Positions 33,160 to 44,246 of a DNA stretch of 64,000 bases are shown in pieces. Numbering within the stretch: position 1 is the first letter of the stretch; each line of letters begins with the position of its first letter. Origin of the DNA: Macrobrachium rosenbergii. Its lineage: Eukaryota; Arthropoda; Malacostraca; Decapoda; Palaemonidae. Where the stretch lies: assembly GCF_040412425.1 (NCBI RefSeq), contig NC_089795.1:76698663-76762662 (forward strand), read 5' to 3'. A program made the translations under genes and the position numbers. The notes beneath the pieces were generated by a model. The model was not told the DNA's origin. It was given only the letters and a program-made list of their open reading frames with translations, and searched no databases.

Positions 33160-35471
33160 AAACTCCAAAGGAATCGATTGGGCTACCTCTTTAGAGGTTA
33201 AGAGAATTATAGAACACCGGGCAAGGTGAGGTGGACAGATAAAAAGTTACTTAACACGCTAAGCCTCACACTTATGATTACATAACAACAAATGCGAGAC
33301 TTGATGTCTGGCGGTTATTAAGTGGATACCCAAGAGAAATGAATTTCAGTATCTTTTATTCTAATGGATTTGTGGTCAAATTTATTGTAAGCTTTAAAAT
33401 AACTGAAAGAGGAGTTAAACCAAGAGTGAGGAGAGAGTAGCATACTGCCTGGAAAGCCTTTGATTTAATCCACTGAAGAAGACGACGGAACGAACCTAAA
33501 TATGAGAGTATTTTTTTTTAAATAGCAATGGATAAGGCGAGTCCAAAGTTTACATAACTGAGAGGCAGAAAAGACATATTTCAGAAACGAGATCGTGAGA
33601 GCTCTCCGAGACAAGCTTGAAACAACATGCAAATTCAGATGATGAAAAGAAAGGAGAAAATGAACTTAATAATAACATTATAACCAACAAGACAAAACCT
33701 ATGAAGCTAAACGAACGTAGAAAGAGCAAGGGTGTATTGGAGATATTAAATTTGACTAGATTACAATCTCTAAACTCGACTGAAAGAAGAGCGAGCAATT
33801 TGCGACAGAGTATGAACCACCAATGACGGCTGAGGGGCAAGTAGTAAAAACATACAGGATGGAGAATTAAAGCATCAATAAAAGCATACATGATGGAGAG
33901 CAGACTACAAAGACAAATAACGAAAAAGGAGATGAGTAGAATTTCAGAGATCAGACCCCTAAGAAACACCAAAAGAGTCTAACGGTGTCATCATCGTTCC
34001 CTGGCGACCTATCGTTAGGAAATCGGCTGCCATGGAACAATAGGCTAATATAGCTCTCAGAGATTAAAGCAACAGAAAAATGGTGAACAGAACATTGGGT
34101 CAGGTGGTCGAACGTGCAAGGGGAAACTGAGGCTCTGTCTTCAAACTCGGTAAAAGGGGGGGTTTTGGGTTCCCATCTTGAACTGGATGCACAATTAAAA
34201 TATATATTGCAATTTTCTTGTAACCAAAAGAACGCTCAGATGCACTTAGACAAAAAGAAATTTAGAAGTACACACTGGTTGGCCAAACCTAGACTAGTGA
34301 TCCAAAATACTGGTTAGGCAAAATTATTCATATTTCACGTATATTGGAAGGTAAAACTTTGAGAGGTGACTGAAAACATTAAAACACTCCTTTTTAGTTA
34401 ACAACCAGCAACCAATTAATGTTTCCATGAGGATGGACAAGTAAAGGTATTGAAGATCTCTCTGATTTTAAAGGGTGGCGAGGACTTGTTACGCCTTACA
34501 AGAAAACAGAGGACGCATAAAAAATTGGTAGTTCTCAGTACACTCAGAAACACTACTGGCGCTATTGGAAAACTGTTTTCCAATAGAAGGGCAGCCTATA
34601 AATCCATCTGGGAAGTAGAGTCATGAATAATACAAATTCACCTTAGGCAATAAATCTCTCTTTGAAGCTGAAATGAACAGCAGTTCCGAAGTGACTTGAA
34701 AGAAGTTTTAAGCAGCAGCAAATGTAAAGCCTAATTTACTCTCTTGATTTGATGGCCAAGGAACCGGTGCTGCGAGGAAAGGTTTAACTCGTTAAAGATT
34801 AAGCTTCATCACACGTGTGGACATGCCTTAATCTTAAAGCTATAACGCTGCCAAATCAATTTCACAGGGCACGTTCCAAGTGTCATGTAGACTGACATGA
34901 AAGGAATTATTCTGAAAGAATTGGAGACTAAAGACGGCGTACAAAACGATAAGATCAAAACGTCTTTCTTTGGGATAATAAAAAAAAGTTAGAAAACCAT
35001 GCATGACTTGTGACAAAGGCTGAGGGTCAATGGGAAATCAGTTTTAGTTCCCAGTCAATCAATTTCATATGTAAAATAATGTAAAGACAAATTCATTTCA
35101 TTTCACGAGGAAGTATACAACAACTCGGGATACATCCCCATCTAATTTACAGAATGGACTGGTGAATGAATGAATAAAAGAGTACATACTTGGCCAGGGG
35201 AGGATCAGCCTGTAAATAGTAATGAACAGATGAATAATTTATCTGTCAACGCAATGAAGGTTGCTCAGTGAATGAAGGAAATTAAAGTATTGTACTAAAC
35301 CATGACATTCCGATACATGAGAGTATTTTACCTTGATGAAATGCTTCAAACTCCAGACTCTTTCAAAAACACGTGAGTTGCATCACAATTGCAAATCAAG
35401 TGTGAGTTTTATTTGTAATTCACAGATAAGTTGGCACTGCTTATTCTGAAACTAAAAATTTCCTTCAGTTG
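33159..35471. other. Non-coding stretch
   Basis: The longest frame is 33550-33972 minus (140 codons, hydrophobic, Leu/Phe/Ser-rich). Its plus strand is purine-rich and the frame looks like a by-product of that composition. A 25-bp palindrome with 12-bp arms (CTATTGGAAAAC-T-GTTTTCCAATAG) lies at 34562-34586. No gene is recognised. Confidence 0.5.
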
Positions 35472-35589
<118 letters not shown>

Positions 35590-36255
35590 AGAAGTGGCTC
35601 CCTTAAAATCCACCGAGATCACAGCAGAAAGTGAAATGTAAGCTTAATTTTTACGTACCACATCCGAATACGCCTCAACTGCATAACCGTTACACACAAA
35701 AAAAGACCACGACACTGACAACAGAAACTGAAGCCCCACCCTAAAACCTCTCAACAGAAATGCGGAATTCTAAACTGGATACAGTATGACATGTGGGAGA
35801 TTACACTCCATATTTACGCGCTTCGGACAATACGCGGGGACGACACCAAACACCCACATTGGATCAGATCCTGTCCTTTAACATTCAGGCGTTGGGCGGT
35901 ACTGCATTATACGACATTCCCACGTCTCTTCTACACGCAGTTATGCTGACTCACATATAATAAAGACTTCATTACTGTCATAGTCTCTGGATTAGGATTT
36001 TTATTTGACTTCAGGAGCGCCTAATGAACAGGTAGGCAGATGGAAATGATGAATTATGGGGTTGGAGGAATATGCCGATGTACAATATGATGCCCGAGTA
36101 AATTCTGAATGTAATGTGTAAGTATAAGTATTAAGGGTTGTGTGTTTATGTGCTTTTGTCATGAAACGGTTCTAATGACAAAGCATTAAAACAACGATTC
36201 ACAGAAGTAAATTAATATGTACTTTTTCTAGGAAAGCCATGAATTTTGTGAACTA

Positions 36256-36264
36256 TATGTATAT

Positions 36265-36345
<81 letters not shown>

Positions 36346-36383
36346 TATATATATTATTTATATAAATATGTATATATATATAA

Positions 36384-36444
<61 letters not shown>

Positions 36445-36450
36445 CATAAA
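36256..36450. repeat. (AT)n cluster
   Basis: Nearly 200 bp of (AT)n with short ATTATATATATTATTTAT interruptions. Confidence 0.96.
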
Positions 36451-36776
36451 TCTATTTCCGTCTTCCCTACTTACAAGTGGGCGGTTGCAGAACATGCCAC
36501 CCTTTTCGTTGTCAGAAATTCTCCATTGCTGGCTGCAACCAACTAAAGTCGATATAATTCAATATCTAGGTCAAGAGAAGCAAAACAGGTTTCAGCGATA
36601 AATCAACAATAAAGAATTTTCCCGTAAAAAAAAATTCTCGTAAAAGAGAGAATGAAAAATGAGAAATAACACTTTGATACTGGAATATTCAGGAGAGGCG
36701 ATTTCTATCCCCAACGAACGATAAACCTGGATCACAAACATGGCGTTCCCTGAAATACGCGTAGCTTTCCACTGGA

Positions 36777-36782
<6 letters not shown>

Positions 36783-36824
<42 letters not shown>
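36783..36824. repeat. (GA)n microsatellite
   Basis: About 21 GA units. Confidence 0.96.
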
Positions 36825-36826
<2 letters not shown>

Positions 36827-37899
36827 TTGGCTTTTATGTCAAGAGAAAATTACAGCAAACTATTTTTGCAAACGTTTGCGAACAAACACGATTCGGCAGC
36901 AAGCACAAAGTGATATCGAAATTAATTCTGCACTGTTAGAAGTCTTCGGAGAGCCAGCAAGCTAACAAGCAAAAGTCGAGGGAAAAAAAATCGAGGTTTG
37001 GTAACCTTAGCTTTGACAAACAGATTGCGAGCTGGTTGTATTCTCCAATGACGGGGTTTTATCTATATGAGTTTCTCTGAGCTCTTTGCCGCTGATGAGA
37101 TTTTTTTTTTTTTTTTTTTGTTATTTCTCTGTATGGAAATTAATCTATTATTCGTCAGTTTTTGATGATAGTCTTTATGATTTCAGTAATGATTTGAAAT
37201 CCGAAATATCATCACGCGAATTTCAGGTGGTTGGAATTCCATCAAGTGTTAATGAGAGTTCATCACGTTGAGGCGTAACAATGATGCAAAGCGATTCGGA
37301 CTTTGTACATTAATGCAAATATATGATGTTTAAATCAATGTTTTTGAATGCGGGCGATTTCATAATCCCACAAAAACGTAAATACAATATATACCTCTCT
37401 TTTTTTTTTATTTATTTGTGGACCTAGTTGACCTTCTATGTCATACACATCCGTCCTACACGCCTGCAAGTGTGTCGCTACCATGTGAGAAACGCAAATT
37501 AATTTACGAAAGATAATCGAGATCGACAGGAAATTCTAAAATTCCTGTGCAGGGGAACAGAATTCAACAAGAACACAGAGAACGGATTATCTAAGTAAAC
37601 TCTAGTGACACAGCACTGCCTCTGAAGTGAACGTGGGTGACATCTCACAAAAGGTTAAGAAAAAAAAACCGAAACGGTATTCTGAATGATTCAACAAAAC
37701 GTCATCAGTCATGGGTTTTCATTGACTTAAAATGTACGTCATCGCATACTGCATGACGAATGAAAAATATTCCTTAAGACATTCTGCGAGACGTGAGACT
37801 GGCGATGAGTGGAGATTTGTGTGACTGAAAGAACAGGAAAGACAAGAGTTTCGGAGTTTTACAGAGGTGCTTGCTTTGCCCGGAACTGCTTTAGAGGCT

Positions 37900-37940
<41 letters not shown>

Positions 37941-38880
37941 AGTGATTCTATCAATTCACTTTACGATTATTTAGCACCCACTTTATCATAGTTCCCTTCT
38001 CGTATCCTCTCACGCTATAAATACTAGACCAGACATCACAGAATAAATTACCTGTAATAAGCACGTAAGGGTGCAGGTGATTGGTTTAAACGCACTTTAA
38101 CGTCTTTATTCCCCCTTAATCTATGGGTATAGCGATCTTTGCCCAAAATGAACTATCATTAGGCTAACAGGAAAAATTATTCGACATCTGAGATTGAAAG
38201 GTTAATTTCCGTTTTATGAACTCAGCCAAGGAAGAATGCAGGCGAAGGTTAACAACGAAATATCCTGACCTAAGAGAGAGAGAGAAAAAAAGGCTGATAA
38301 TTCGCGGATAAAGATTCCAATGAATCACACAGCATTCTTCCAGAGGTCACATTTCATGACAATTTACAATTTCATGGGGTGAAAATTTCACTGCATTTTT
38401 TCTATTGTTAATTCCTACATTTACACGTCATCAGATAGTGTCAGTTAGGTGTTGCACAGCCGAATATTTCTTTAGTTTTTAAAGTTCTGTTTCATTCGGA
38501 TGGGTGACATTTTGGTAAATTTCAGATGCTAATAACAAGATCCGTAAACATCAACCCTGGCCAATAGTAGAGAATGGTGACTGGGGTGGATGCAAGATTG
38601 GACTACGCACCAATTCCTATTTATTATAACAAAACCGTAAATGATTTACTGACGACTGGAAAACAAATCTAAAGAATTCGATATACACAGACAGCAGAAC
38701 AGAACAAGGGGTTTAATATAGATGTCAGTATTGCACAGGGCAAAATGATGATATGCATTCTGGAAAACCAACAGAGAACAGAAATGAAGACTGAGTGAGA
38801 GAGAGAGAGATGGTAGAGAGATGATGATAAAATTCTCGGTCATGCGAAACTAGTAAAAGCTGGATTCATACACCACGTGG
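36825..38880. other. Non-coding stretch
   Basis: Holds a T18 run near 37101 and the (GAT)n tract at 37900. No gene is recognised. Confidence 0.55.
37900..37940. repeat. (ATG)n microsatellite
   Basis: 13-14 units of TGA/GAT. The plus-strand poly-Asp frame (37809-37991) is repeat-derived. Confidence 0.93.
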
Positions 38881-38922
38881 ATAACGGCTTTCGACCTCTA
38901 AATATTAACCTGGATCATCAAA
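38881..38922 (-). other. Hammerhead-like core remnant
   Basis: On the minus strand TTTGATGATCC leads, through TTAATATTTAG, to GAGGTCGAAAGCCGTTATCC. The TGATGA box and GAAA box are separated by 22 nt, the same spacing as in the 7957-7988 core. The intervening stem is weak here (GA-CC with GGTC). This may be a remnant of another foldback or Penelope-like end. Confidence 0.4.
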
Positions 38923-39189
38923 GCTTCGGAAATTGTAACCCCGTGACAATCAGCCTCCTGGAACGACTTTCAAAACGTCCCATGGCGAAGGGAATGTAAA
39001 ATCTGAGCAGAAGGTCTAATGAATATGTGCTCTCTAACAGTCGGAACGGAACGTCAGAGCAGTCGTGCCTGGTAAAAAACTTAATAGACTTAGGCAAAAG
39101 TATACGAAATTCGTGTACATACATACATGCATACATGCATATACAGCACAATATAGTCCCTTCTGTGTATGAAGTATAAATGTTCACTC

Positions 39190-39377
39190 TTTGGAGAGCA
39201 TATTATATATATACAGTATACCGTGTATTTATATATATATACATATATAAATACATATATATATGTGTGTGTATATATATTATATAAATACACGCACACA
39301 CACTATATATACATATGTATATATATATAAACCCATTTATATACACAAACATATACTACTTATATACATGTATATAG

Positions 39378-39381
<4 letters not shown>
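39190..39381. repeat. TATA/CATA low-complexity region
   Basis: Short alternating TATATA, ACACAC and TATACATA stretches lead into (GA)n. Confidence 0.85.

Positions 39382-39423
<42 letters not shown>
39382..39423. repeat. (GA)n microsatellite
   Basis: About 21 GA units. Confidence 0.96.
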
Positions 39424-39426
<3 letters not shown>

Positions 39427-40669
39427 AGTTGCTAACCACTGCACAAAACGTCCTCATAATGCTGTAAAAAAAAAAAAAATGAATCTTCAAAGTAAATTAT
39501 GTCCTATAGTCACACAAACACTCAAGTACCGACATATCTGATTTTTCTTTCAATGAAGGAAGAGGCCCTGACAACATAAGACTAACGACCTGTCATAAAA
39601 GGCCCCGCTTTCCATCATGAGGGCAAATCCAAGAATCCAAAAGATCTACAGAAACTTAAAATGCACAGCGCCAGTGTCACGCACTATTAAGTCACCTTCT
39701 CGTTTTACACAATGACAGCATTGAAGACTGAGGACCGGGACTCTTTCTCTTGACGGTCTGATCTCATATTCAAGGCTCAGCCTTAACAAAATAACAGCTC
39801 GGGTATGGACTCTACCTCATAAATCATTCTAAGTCGTGACTTCCATGAATATCAAGTAAAACAATTGATTTTTGGGCGCTCTTCTTTAAACAGATCGGTA
39901 AGTGCCTCTCTTACAATTAAATGAGTGCATTTCAGAAAGTCCGTCAGAGAAATCAATCAATCAATCATACCTTAGCGTATTCGTTTCCGTGTAAAAAAAA
40001 ATATAAAAATAAAAAATGAACGGATTATTATTCTATGTCGACATTTGGCTGATACTGTAATAGCCTTGCTTGGGTATGACGTACAATCCATCTACTTTGC
40101 CTTTCATATCTGGACACGTGTGGATAACATCAGCGTGTTATTAATGGGTTTATATAAAACACGCTTAATTAGTAATATTCGTACTCTAAGAAATAGACTC
40201 GTTGGTATGTGAGCAGTCGCTGAAGACTATTAACGCCATCTCTATCCAGTTCATGATACGACTACGAAATGTCAAGTGACGCAATTACAGACTCGTTTCA
40301 GTCGATAATAATAGATGCCAATTTATTACCTACCTTAATGACCGTGGTCAAAGGTAGGAAGTGAAGGCATGCGATCTTATTACTACCCTTCAAACAGCCC
40401 CTATGGTATAATGGGTAATCAAAAATTCCTACTTAGAAAATACTCTTGTCCCTTCCTGTCCTTTTTATGACCGTGTTCTGCTTTTAATGATACTGATGTT
40501 GACACTAACTGACGTACATAATGTTAACAGCTTACTGACCGGCTAAAGTAATTGTAATTTATTCACTAGCTATAAAATATTACAATACCACAAAATACCC
40601 TTGTTCACAAAAGTCTTATTTAGTGCCACTATTTATCACTAGTATGGTCTGTGCAGCTAATATAGACAA
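39424..40669. other. Non-coding stretch
   Basis: No gene or repeat family is recognised apart from AATC units at about 39952-39967. Confidence 0.55.
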
Positions 40670-40711
40670 GAATCATGGTACAGGAATCATGGTACAGGAA
40701 TCATGGTACAG
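40670..40711. repeat. 14-bp tandem repeat x 3
   Basis: Three direct copies of GAATCATGGTACAG. Confidence 0.88.
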
Positions 40712-40804
40712 CAATGAAACTCTAACTCAAATACTTAGTCGATTTAAGGATGAGGCCTTAGATGAATATCTGGGTCATATGACAGGTCAGAGTAAGAGAC
40801 GATA

Positions 40805-41045
40805 CTAAAGGAAAAATTACTTAAGTTCTTGACTGAGGAGATGATAATGACGGGAAGTTGGAGATGGTTTTTTCACGTCCTTCGCATCACCCCAGGGAGA
40901 GCAGTACGTGATTGTATCAGGTGGGCGCCTGAAGAGTTGGAAGAGCCAGACCTACCTGGAGGAGAGCAATATAATGGGAGGCTGGAGGTAAGTGGAAAGA
41001 CCTTTATACGTCATAAGGCAATGGACGCATGACGATGATGATGAA
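40805..41045 (+). pseudogene. Decayed LINE reverse-transcriptase C-terminal tail, copy 2
   Basis: One frame gives KLLKFLTEEMIMTGSWRWFF, HVLRITP, then GRAVRDCIRWAP. After a frameshift between about 40930 and 40939 the next frame gives GRARPTWRRAI, a stop, WEAGGKWKDLYTS, a stop, then a Met/Asp-codon-rich (ATG)n end. The blocks match copy 1 at 26110-26445 in the same order: EMIM, RW..HV.R, GRA.RDC..W, then G..R..TW.R. The two are therefore fragments of one non-LTR element family, both truncated to the last 80-100 codons. Dead by frameshift and stops. Confidence 0.78.
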
Positions 41046-41908
41046 GATGCTTAAGTAGTGCGAGTTTGGTAACAATCCAAAAATAGTGATGATAAATGTG
41101 GTTTGACTCACTCGCATTTTTCGTAAGACAACTACTTCAAATTCAAACGATTCTTAAAGAGGAAACCACTGAACCGAAACATATTTGTGCTACTATAAAT
41201 ATTCTGTAGCAAAATATGAAAATATTTTGCTAAATCATGGTAACTCTGCTTGTGTTTGTGTTTTTGTGCTTTGCTAATATTTGACTTCAAGATTAGCATG
41301 AATGACCATAGTATAACAATTCTACATCACTCGTCCCAGGGCAACTTTAACACATTACCCCTCTCAAGGAGGGTCAAAACAATTTTGAGTGTCTTGAGAA
41401 AGTAAAATGTACCCAAATTTACATCCACGAGCTGAGGAAGTTTATTCAAATTCCAGGCACAGGGGAACAACTGGGGCTGGTACAAAATAATGCATAACTT
41501 TTCAAATAGGAAAATACCGAAAGTATTTTCAGAATATTGCCACAACACCAACAAATAAAAATTAAAAATGCGATCTAAGACAAGATACTGCACTAACCGA
41601 GTGAAAGGCTGAATAAATTAACGTAATCCTCCAAAATTTCTAAAATCTTGAGGCAAAACAGACGATGTTGTCTTCTTAAATATACACTATGAGAACTTTA
41701 GGTTACTTGCATATTTCTCTGCATATTTCTCTTCAGTTTAAAAAACTAAGAATTATCTTCAATCTTCAAAGCCATCAAGCATTTTCCAGCACGCGCCTCA
41801 TGAACGACCATGTTTTTGCTCTGACAGGTGGTGCCTTTGGAGATAGAAATCTCTGTGGCAGGAGAGAATAGTACCCTACTGGCCTGCTGCTTCGCAGCGT
41901 GTTATATT

Positions 41909-42111
41909 CGCCTATCTTGACCCTACGAAACCTCTCACACTGATATATTACAGCAATTACTAAATGAATTAATTAAATAAACTGGATACTTCCCTGCATA
42001 ACGACATAAATCAACCAGCATGTTTGATTGACACTCAAGCAAAAACTTCCTTTAGAAGTTTCACTTCATTTTACCAGGAATGGGATACAACGATTATGCT
42101 AAGCAAGTAAC
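41909..42111. repeat. Long direct repeat, left copy
   Basis: From CGCCTATCTTGACCCTACGA to CGATTATGCTAAGCAAGTAA. It matches 42804-43001 over about 200 bp with roughly 20-25 differences and small gaps, separated by about 690 bp. Confidence 0.9.
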
Positions 42112-42803
42112 AGAATAATGTGATTAGCCGAAATTGTCAATGAAAAAAAATGTTATTACGATCATAAGAATAGTTTCGAAATCGTCTTCAAATGAGAACG
42201 CTTGACCGCCCCCCCACCCCTTCTTTTTTCGAACAGGAAATTCCACTGGAATGAAAGGGTTACCTTTTGTGACCAGCTAAATCCCACCTCTGGCGTGACG
42301 AATGAGACAACATAAATGCAACAAAATGCTTTCAACAAAAGAGCCTCACTGAGTCCAGTATGCAGGAGATCTGATAATGAAACTTACGTGCTATATTGTT
42401 ATGCATATTTTTTTGGGATGGCCTTTCGCAATCATCCGCTCAGGGAATTCTCTCATAGGACGTCCGACCGCTGGCTACAGTTAAATTACACATGAAAGAA
42501 ATAACACAAGTTTCATCTTTAATTGTCTTTATGATTTTTCGTTATTTCCTTAATGATTTCCAAAAGTAACGTTATAGGTCCTCGTGAAAACAATATCATT
42601 AAGATTTTATTTTAGCAATGGAATAATTTTACGACTGGATATGCACATCTGAGGCGACTAAAATATTCAAATACAGTATTTGGCCAGAAAAATATTCATA
42701 TCGTAGCAATGATAAAATTTGAACACGCCAAAATACACAGGATGGATGAATATTAAATGTTGTCGATGCTACATTTGTAAGTAAGTATTTTTTGTATTGA
42801 TGT

Positions 42804-43001
42804 TTGCCTATCTTGACGCTACGAAACCTCTCACGCTGCTGTTACAGCAATTACTTAATGAATTACATAAACAGGATATTTCCCTGCATAACTCCACAAA
42901 TTAACCAGCACGTTTGATTGACACTCAAGCAAAAACTCCCTCCAGAAGTTTCACTTCATTTTGTCAGGAATGGGATACAACGATTATGCTAAGCAACTAA
43001 T
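42804..43001. repeat. Long direct repeat, right copy
   Basis: From TGCCTATCTTGACGCTACGA to CGATTATGCTAAGCAACTAA. Shared blocks include ACGAAACCTCTCAC, TTTGATTGACACTCAAGC, AGAAGTTTCACTTCATTTT and AGGAATGGGATACAACGATT. The pair could be the terminal repeats of a small element of about 1.1 kb or a simple segmental duplication. No primer-binding site or coding sequence was seen between them. Confidence 0.9.
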
Positions 43002-43914
43002 GAAATATGCAATTGATGAGAATGGAAAGCACGAAATTTTCAACCATTACTATATATCATACTGTAGCTCTACGATCTACAATAAATAGAGATATTACAA
43101 ACCACGTATTTAAACAACAGTAAAGACCTAAAAGTTACGCTCGTCACCTTCTTATGACAAACATTGTAATCCGACCAACAAACTAAGTCGCTGGTGAGCT
43201 TTGGGGACTAGAACAACTTTGCCAGAGGTTATCCACGCGTGTAAATGATGCTATTTAATTCCCAATACAAAAATCCACAGAGATCTAAGAAATAAAAAAA
43301 ATTATGGTGATGAAAAAAGAAGCTGTTGGCCCTTTGTGATATCCATTCTGCAAAAATATGGTCAACGGCACTTTGGGGAAGACGGAACAAAAGCAGAACG
43401 GTGCCAAACGTCTGACCTCCCCATCGGAGTATGGTTGTCTGACTGTAATGACCAATTTCTAAATGAACGTACCTCTTTTGCGCTTAATGATGGGGTCTGA
43501 TGAGGATCCTCCTGGAAAGAATAAAAAATAGCCATTAGTTAACAAAGAACATTTCTGTTAGTCTTCCTGCGTCAGGAAAATAATGAAAATATGTAAGCTA
43601 AAAATCTCACAAAATACCAACACTAAGTAAACAATTTGTGGCTTCAGCACAAACGGGCAAAAGGAAATATATATCAAGTGGGGGCAGAGGCCCTTTGAAT
43701 TAAATGAAATTTCAAGGAGACAAATAGCTTCCCCAAACGCAATTAAAACCAATGCTGAGATAAAAAGCCGCCCGATGCAACGTCTGACAAAAGAAAACAG
43801 GAACCAATTAAGATCCAAGGTCCCTTTTACTAAACCTGATAAATTGCCCTCAAGCAAATGCAACTGCGAAATGCTGAGGAGTCTGTTGATGAAAAGTTTA
43901 TATTTCTTATTCGC
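43002..43914. other. Non-coding stretch
   Basis: No gene is recognised. The 43558-43863 minus frame (101 codons) is hydrophobic and has no motif. Confidence 0.5.
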
Positions 43915-43926
43915 AATAGGCTGTGA

Positions 43927-44234
43927 GTTGGAATATGAGATTTAGGCCTGATGCCAAGCGCTGGGACCTATGAGGTCGTTCAGCGCCGAAAGGAAAATTG
44001 AGAGTACAGGAGGTTTTAAAGGTGTAACAGGAGGAAATACTCGCAGTTGCACTATGAAACAATTGTCAGGAGAGGGTGGAAAGTAAGATGGAAGAAAGAG
44101 GATATGAACGGAGGTACAGTGAAAGGAATGAACAGGGTTGCAGGTAGGGGCCGAAGGGACGCTGCAAAGAACCTGAAGTGATGCCTACAGTGCATCGCGT
44201 GAGATGCACTGATGGCACTACCCCCCTACGTGGC
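43927..44234 (-). mobile_element. Dispersed SINE family A, copy 3
   Basis: Same block order as copy 2. Flanks AATAGGCTGTGA (43915-43926) and AAAAGGCTATGA (44235-44246) look like a decayed 12-bp target-site duplication (10 of 12). The stem near the right end is GTGCATC-GCGTGA-GATGCAC (44190-44209). Compared with copies 2 and 4 both sides of one base pair have changed (C to T on the left, G to A on the right), so pairing is kept. The open minus frame 44066-44263 lies within the element and is not a gene. Confidence 0.86.
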
Positions 44235-44246
44235 AAAAGGCTATGA

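Noticed and set aside
33470..33500. CTGAAGAAGACGACGGAACG as another hammerhead-like core
   Set aside because: Lacks the GAAA box and a clear stem; too weak to list.
33550..33972. 140-codon hydrophobic minus-strand frame that could suggest a membrane protein
   Set aside because: The plus strand is A/G-rich, so the minus strand yields Leu/Phe/Ser by composition. No family recognised, and another frame is open on the plus strand at the same place.
41909..43001. Direct repeats as a bona fide LTR retrotransposon
   Set aside because: No primer-binding site, polypurine tract, coding remnant or target duplication visible; reported only as a direct repeat pair.
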